Source: Sipunculus nudus
Lineage: Eukaryota > Annelida > Sipuncula > Golfingiida > Sipunculidae
Assembly (NCBI GenBank): GCA_026874595.1
Contig: CM049313.1
Location: forward strand, 47,130,159-47,194,158
Direction of reading: 5' to 3'
DNA: 64,000 nt
Position numbers and translations under genes: made by a program. Within the stretch, counting starts at the first letter, position 1. Each line of letters starts with the position of its first letter. A model generated the notes under the pieces. It had not been told where the DNA came from, made no database searches, and saw nothing but the letters and a program-made list of their open reading frames with translations. Of the stretch, positions 58,999 through 64,000 are shown piece by piece.

Positions 58999-61125
58999 TT
59001 AAGAAAATAAGTATGTCTTGAGAGCACGCTTAAATGATTCAATATGTGTACACGCTCTAACAGAGTCTGGTAAAGAATTCCATGCGGTGGCAGCGTACTT
59101 GGAAAATTGTCTGTCACCATATACATTATGGGAGCGAGGTACACAGACTATCCTGTGAGCATCAGAAGAACAAAGAGACCTGCGGGGAGAATATTCCACA
59201 AACAGTTGGCGCAAATACAGTGGATACAGGCTATCATTCAGCGCTTTATACACCTGTGTGAGGACTTTAAATGTGATTCTCCTTTCAACAGGCAGCCAGT
59301 GAAGCTGTCTTAGAACAGGTCCGATGCTGTCGTACTTCCTGGACCTTGTAAGTAATCGGGCTGATGCGTTTTGTGCAAGTTGGAGGCGATGGATGTTAGC
59401 ATTGGAAGTTCCAGTTAGCAGGCTGTTGTTGTTGTCCAATCTTGATGTAATCAGTGCGTTGATGGTCTTTGCAGCTGTCTGGTCATCAAGATGGTTCAGG
59501 ATCTTACCAATTCTGCAAAGATGGTAAAAAATGTTCTTCACGACTGATCTTGTCTGACACTCCATACTCATATTGGCATCGAAAATGGCCCCAAGATTTC
59601 TGACAGTGTGTACTGGTCTTATTTCTGCACTACCAATACAGATCTTAGGTTCAGCGCTAAGGATCTTATTAAGATGGTACCTGGGTGATATGATAAGGAG
59701 TTCGGTTTTGGAATCATTTAACTTTAGTTTGTTCTTAATCATCCACGCTCTAACACCAGCTGCACATTGTTCAATCTTCCTCAGGGATTGAGCAAGGCCG
59801 TGCTGGTCACTGAGTTTGAAGAATTCATAAAGTTGGGTGTCATCAGCGTATCCGTGTCTATGTACACCGAAGGCCTCGACAACTCTACGCAGAGGAAGGA
59901 TGTAGATAAGAAATAACAAAGGACCTAATACTGATCCTTGCGGCACTCCCACAGTGAGCATGGCTGGATCAGATAGTACACCACTGAGGTTAACACGGTG
60001 AGTGCGAGTTGTGAGGTATGACTTGCACCAATCCAGTGCTAAACCTTGAATGCCAACTTCCTCAACTAGTCTCTCAATTAGGATGCCATGGTCTAATGCA
60101 TCGAAGGCTGCAGAGAGGTCAAGCAGAAGGAGTACTACTCCCTGGCCTGTATCCAGTGCATGGTCAATATCATTCTTTATCCTTATCAGTGCTGTTTCTG
60201 TACTGTGCCTTGGTTTGTAGGCAGATTGGAGAGGATCATGGAGTTGATTCTGTGTCATGTGGTCCTGGATCTGCTTTGCAACCACTCTCTCCAGCAATTT
60301 GCTTACGAACGAAAGATTTGCCACAGGACGATAGTTCTTCAAATCCTCTTGGTCAAGACCATCCTTCTTCAAAAGTGGTGTTATAAGAGCTTCTTTCAAG
60401 CAAAGTGGTACCTCGGATGATGTAATTGAGGTATTTATTACAGATGTAAGGCATGGCAATAATGAACGTAGCACAACAGGATTTTTCAGAAGATTTGTTG
60501 TCAAAGGATCCAGGCTACAGGATTTGTTTGGACTTTTCTGGATGAATTTCTGCAGCTCCTCGGAGGATACTGGATGAAAAGTGACCATAGCAGGCGGGGG
60601 TGCTCCGTGGGACGTCCTGATCAAATCCATATCTACACTTGTGCTATCCAAGTCATTTCGAATCTTCAACACCTTAGATGTGAAGAAGTTTACGAAGCTG
60701 TTGCTGAGTATTTCCGGACTATCTGTAGAGGGTAATTTTCTGCCAGTTCCAGACCCAAGTAGATCACTCACTAGTCTGAAAGTCTCTTTGGGTGTTGCAT
60801 CACTAAATTTCCGTCTATAGTATGACCTCTTAGCATCATCTATCAGTTTAACAACGAAGCCTCTCTGGTGCAAGAACATCTGCTTATTGATTTCTATAGG
60901 ATCTTTCCTCAGCTTTCTCTCTAACTGCCTTCTAATCCTTCTGGCACAATGGATAATGTCCGAGTACCATGGCTTCATGGTTACCTGCTTTTTACGAATG
61001 GGTCGGGCTGGGGCATGTTTGTCCAGAATATTTGTTACAGTGTAATTGTACAATTCGACTAACTGTGACGCATTACCATCCAGCACTCCGATATCCAGAC
61101 CTAAAGACAGATCAGCTGCAATATA
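58999..61125 (-). CDS. LINE C ORF2 (5'-truncated, otherwise open)
   Basis: Over 700 codons are open without a break. After a linker come RT motifs in order: PLLKKDGLDQEDLKNYRPVA, LLLLDLSAAFDALDH, VGVPQGSVLGPLLFLIYILP and RHGYADDTQLYEF with YADD intact. The C-terminal region has LRQLHWLPVERRITFKV and ends FKRALKTYLFS, typical of L2/CR1-like elements. The endonuclease is missing: homology stops at about 61125, where the frame meets a stop, which is ordinary 5' truncation. It lies antisense in NARS1 intron 4. The undamaged frame suggests recent insertion; without endonuclease or promoter this copy cannot move by itself. Confidence 0.9.
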   Translation of the reverse strand, partial: YIAADLSLGLDIGVLDGNASQLVELYNYTVTNILDKHAPARPIRKKQVTMKPWYSDIIHCARRIRRQLERKLRKDPIEINKQMFLHQRGFVVKLIDDAKRSYYRRKFSDATPKETFRLVSDLLGSGTGRKLPSTDSPEILSNSFVNFFTSKVLKIRNDLDSTSVDMDLIRTSHGAPPPAMVTFHPVSSEELQKFIQKSPNKSCSLDPLTTNLLKNPVVLRSLLPCLTSVINTSITSSEVPLCLKEALITPLLKKDGLDQEDLKNYRPVANLSFVSKLLERVVAKQIQDHMTQNQLHDPLQSAYKPRHSTETALIRIKNDIDHALDTGQGVVLLLLDLSAAFDALDHGILIERLVEEVGIQGLALDWCKSYLTTRTHRVNLSGVLSDPAMLTVGVPQGSVLGPLLFLIYILPLRRVVEAFGVHRHGYADDTQLYEFFKLSDQHGLAQSLRKIEQCAAGVRAWMIKNKLKLNDSKTELLIISPRYHLNKILSAEPKICIGSAEIRPVHTVRNLGAIFDANMSMECQTRSVVKNIFYHLCRIGKILNHLDDQTAAKTINALITSRLDNNNSLLTGTSNANIHRLQLAQNASARLLTRSRKYDSIGPVLRQLHWLPVERRITFKVLTQVYKALNDSLYPLYLRQLFVEYSPRRSLCSSDAHRIVCVPRSHNVYGDRQFSKYAATAWNSLPDSVRACTHIESFKRALKTYLFS

Positions 61126-61446
61126 TTAGTCTTTCATTGTCATTGAAACACATGTATATACATTCCTTATCCAGTGGACAATACATGATCTCATTTAAGT
61201 CTTAAAAGGTTGGTATGAGATATTAAAAGCAGCTTAAGCTTTATAAATAACTCAGAATATAGTTTAGGTTAGGGTCTGTGACTTCGTGTGTGAGCTGTTT
61301 TTTGTTTCATGGATATGATGATACAATATGCATAGCAGAATGGTAACTATATCGACATGGGGTATCAATATGTATTGATATATCAGTATATTGATACAGC
61401 CCTACTGCACACTGTAGTAATATTATGAGATCCTATTAATATTCAG

Positions 61447-61536
61447 GCAGAAGATGCAGAAAGGAGAGAGAAGAACTTAGAGGAGGCCAAAAAAATTGTG
61501 ATCGAGGAGGATAAATCTTTACCAGCACCAAAAGAG
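61447..61536 (+). CDS. NARS1: NARS1 exon 5
   Basis: 90 bases, phase 0, between TTCAG and GTTTGT: AEDAERREKNLEEAKKIVIE, then EDKSLPAPKE. This is the Lys/Glu-rich helical linker with the conserved REKNLEEAKKI segment and the 'SLP.P' turn before the OB fold. Confidence 0.95.
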
Positions 61537-61964
61537 GTTTGTGTGAAAAAAAGTGATATTTAAAATTATTCTCAATTGTCATACCTCAACAAGCTGTTGT
61601 CAGTTCTGCATCTTTTTTTGTAATACTGTCATTGAACACTTGAGAAAACAAGAAATTGTAATACATTTTAGGAGTTTGCAGACAGACATTCTTGCCTTTA
61701 CTGAAAGTTTTTTTTTATCATTTAGAGATTGTATGTAAATGCAAGAAACTTTGTGTAATAACATGAGTTAAATGTAGAGTAATGGAAGAGGAAGTATGAG
61801 TTTATCCCCATTTTATTCATTATTAATATAATTATTCAGTAACTGGCTATATAAATAATTGGTAAATATAGGTAGGGTTATGTAGGTGTGTAGAAAGAGT
61901 CTTCAAGTCGTATTGTATAAGATAATTATACTGTCCAATATTCAGAAAACTCTTTGTCTTGCAG

Positions 61965-62043
61965 ATTAAAATAAGAGATTCTGTGGCCAACAGGGGTGTG
62001 AGGGTGAAATTATTTGGTTGGGTACACCGGCTGAGGAGGCAAG
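61965..62043 (+). CDS. NARS1: NARS1 exon 6
   Basis: 79 bases between CTTGCAG and GTAGTT: IKIRDSVANRGVRVKLFGWV, then HRLRRQ plus one base. RVKLFGWVHRLRRQG is the first strand pair of the OB-fold anticodon-binding domain. Exon 7 supplies the two bases completing the Gly codon. Confidence 0.95.
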
Positions 62044-62815
62044 GTAGTTATTTGTATATCATTCTCTCCTCCTCTCTATCCCAATCTTGTTACCTTGCAT
62101 TTTCTGTCTCCAGAGATACCAAAGCTAGTGAAAAGCATCAATGCAAGGTTAAATCATATATCCTGTGCTGTGAGCTTTGTTCACGAGGGTTTCAGATTTG
62201 TGATATTTCCAAAAGGGAAATTATCACAAAAATAAAACCCTTGTGAATGAGACGCCCCAACTACAGAGTGAACATTCGTTTACACTGTAGCTTCATTGAC
62301 ATCATATATAGTGGCACTTTAAATGTGCCTGTAGCGTTACAAAGCAAGAATTATAGAAATTATTAATATAAACAGATAAATTTCATATTATCCGGATGTC
62401 ACAGACTGATATTATAAATAATATGATATCTTAGACATTATCTGGTTCTAAGGGACAAGACTTTCCTCTTGTTCAATGTTCCCTTTGATCCTCTAAAAAA
62501 GTTAAGATTTTTATTTGAATATTAAATAGTTCATACAATAAAGGATACTTTATGAATATTTTACTGTATGGTGACCTCACAAAAATCCAACCCTTGCAAA
62601 ACACTGAAAAAGTGGAAAGAGCAAAATATTAACCTCACAAATATGAAGTCAATCACAGTATGTGTTTATCCAAAATAGGTAAAAATATTATAGATATATA
62701 TAAAGATAAAATATGTTAATGCTTGAAAGAAAAATTGACTGCTTTGTGCTATTACTGTAAAATGATAATATTTACATTATGCAAGATCTCTGGAAATATC
62801 CTTTTTTTTGCCTAG

Positions 62816-62886
62816 GGAAGAACCTGATGTTCATTGTTCTTCGTGATGGGACTGGCTATCTCCAGTGTGTCCTCAATGACAAACTG
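62816..62886 (+). CDS. NARS1: NARS1 exon 7
   Basis: 71 bases between CCTAG and GTAAGA: after the split Gly, KNLMFIVLRDGTGYLQCVLN, then DKL. It continues the OB fold (LMFIVLRDGTGYLQCVL is nearly invariant). The last 20 or so bases and the donor are repeated twice in the following intron. Confidence 0.95.
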
Positions 62887-63050
62887 GTAAGACACCACTT
62901 TATTAAATCATTTATTAAAAAATGTCATGTAACACTTGCTACTTCTGTGTGTCCTCAATGACAAACTGGTAAGACAGCACTTTATTAAAAAATGTCATGT
63001 AACACTTGCTACTTTTGTGTGTTCTCACTGACAAAGGGTAAGACACAACT
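62867..63050 (+). repeat. Exon 7 donor region tandemly copied three times
   Basis: GTCCTCAATGACAAACTG followed by GTAAGAC occurs at the true donor (GT at 62887) and again with GT at 62969; a third copy with changes has GT at 63038. The spacer ATGTCATGTAACACTTGCTAC is repeated as well. Using the second donor would add 82 bases and bring an in-frame TGA at 62959-62961. Confidence 0.88.
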
Positions 63051-63962
63051 TTATGTGGATATATTTCATGGTTCTCTCCAACTGTTCTAGTGACATGTAA
63101 CCATTTTCCATTACAAAATTTGTCTGGAAGGAAACAATAGTACTTGTTCAGTCATGGTTTTAGTGCAGGGTAAGACAACCTGTTAAAATCTGCAACAATT
63201 GAGCTAGAATTTTTGTACTGGCTATTTTTTTTTTTTTATGTCCTGCAGATGGAGCCTGGAGCTGAATTAGCCAAATAGACAACAAGATGTTGGCTCCACT
63301 CAGCTTGCAAAATGTGGGCTAGCTTAAACTTAACTGAAAGCCTACTCATTTGACGATGTTACAAATAACTTTTTTTATTTGACAAGTTATATATATTACC
63401 TGTGACATATTCCTTTCATTTTACATTTAACCAGTTTGTGATTTATTATCTAGTATAGTTTATCATGGCTGTTTCATGAGCCAATACTTTCATACTTAAG
63501 CAATCACAGTTTCCTTTCAGCAAAAAAAAACAACAAAAATAACAAAACCTGAACATTTGTTTTGGGCATTTTTAATTGTAAGAGATTTATCTTTTTGTAT
63601 TTATTTTTTTATCCAGCCAAACTGAGCTGCACAATTTAGTTGGCTCACTTTATGAAACATGGGCTGCGCCTCCTGATAAACTTTACCCGGGTGGGTGACT
63701 GCACCAGGCTCTACCTACAGCTCACCACTGCATTGTGTATAATGTTAATGCAGAAAATCCAAGTGAGACAAGATTAATATTAGTGGCAACCAGGTGCAGT
63801 TGAAGGTTAAGGATTACAGCCAGTCACAACTGGTTCAGACAGTCATCACTATACTTTGTGATTCTCAACAGATGGCACCACTAGGTGATCCCTTTCCTCC
63901 TGTAGGATACTGTTATATTTTGAATCAGGTGATCCCTAATGGATCCCCATCCTGTATTACAG
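62887..63962 (+). other. NARS1 intron 7 with decoy donors
   Basis: GTAAGA to TTACAG. It starts with two further, diverging copies of the exon 7 end plus donor (62945-62976 and 63016-63043). No other feature was seen. Confidence 0.85.
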
Positions 63963-64000
63963 TGTCACACATATGAAGCCCTGATGCTGGCCACAGAGTC
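63963..64000 (+). CDS. NARS1: NARS1 exon 8 (runs off the window)
   Basis: After TGTATTACAG the frame continues in phase 0 as CHTYEALMLATES, matching the 'CYxxxxLxTESS' segment that follows exon 7 in animal AsnRS. The window ends inside the exon. Confidence 0.85.

Larger units (their letters stand above)
58200..61446 (+). other. NARS1 intron 4 with LINE C inserted
   Basis: GTATGT to TTCAG. Two thirds of the intron is the antisense LINE C (58917-61127). The remainder shows nothing recognisable. Confidence 0.85.

Noticed and set aside
60018-60820. Plus-strand open frames over LINE C
   Set aside because: They are antisense to the RT ORF and have no motif of their own.

Overview
The window is animal nuclear DNA: split genes with GT-AG introns, AT-rich non-coding sequence and a heavy load of decayed retrotransposons and MITEs. 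The repeat types (tandem-core elements with a GGAC microsatellite like bivalve pearl elements, a Penelope-like element, LINEs with 3' microsatellite tails) suggest a lophotrochozoan, probably a bivalve mollusc. That is inference; no species-diagnostic gene is present. No tRNA, rRNA or CRISPR array was seen.

Two host genes are supported, both on the + strand. (1) Four exons at 3974-8967 encode the C-terminal part of a DUF4806-type protein. Exon phases agree throughout, but the second visible exon carries a one-base frameshift. (2) From 48813 to the window end lie the first eight exons of cytosolic asparaginyl-tRNA synthetase (NARS1): the N-terminal extension and the start of the OB-fold anticodon-binding domain. 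The catalytic domain lies beyond the window. Its introns hold at least four hAT-type MITEs and a 5'-truncated LINE.

Between the genes: 1-750 is an LTR-like repeat with an internally deleted relative at 19.3 kb; 9.7-12.6 kb holds two elements with related terminal inverted repeats; 13.4-15.7 kb is a dead Penelope-like element; two copies of a TTAA-flanked MITE lie at 7.6 and 24.4 kb. At 25.2-32.8 kb a tandem array of exactly 61-base exon-like cassettes (minus strand, each with an AG acceptor and a GT or GC donor) is split by LINE B, itself split by LINE A (about 5.2 kb, 13-bp target duplication, ORF1 with a 2A-like motif, ORF2 broken by frameshifts). At 33.2-34.3 kb is another tandem-repeat block. 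At 36.1-45.3 kb is a complete but dead Ty3/Gypsy-type element with two LTRs, a gag split by a pearl-like insertion, a broken pol, and an extra ORF after integrase with two C2H2 fingers and a helical tail. At 46.1-46.9 kb lies a related exon cassette and a decayed basic, helical coding region on the minus strand.

The points most worth a second look are the 61-base cassette array, the zinc-finger ORF of the Gypsy-type element, the DUF4806 frameshift, and the threefold copied splice donor after NARS1 exon 7.
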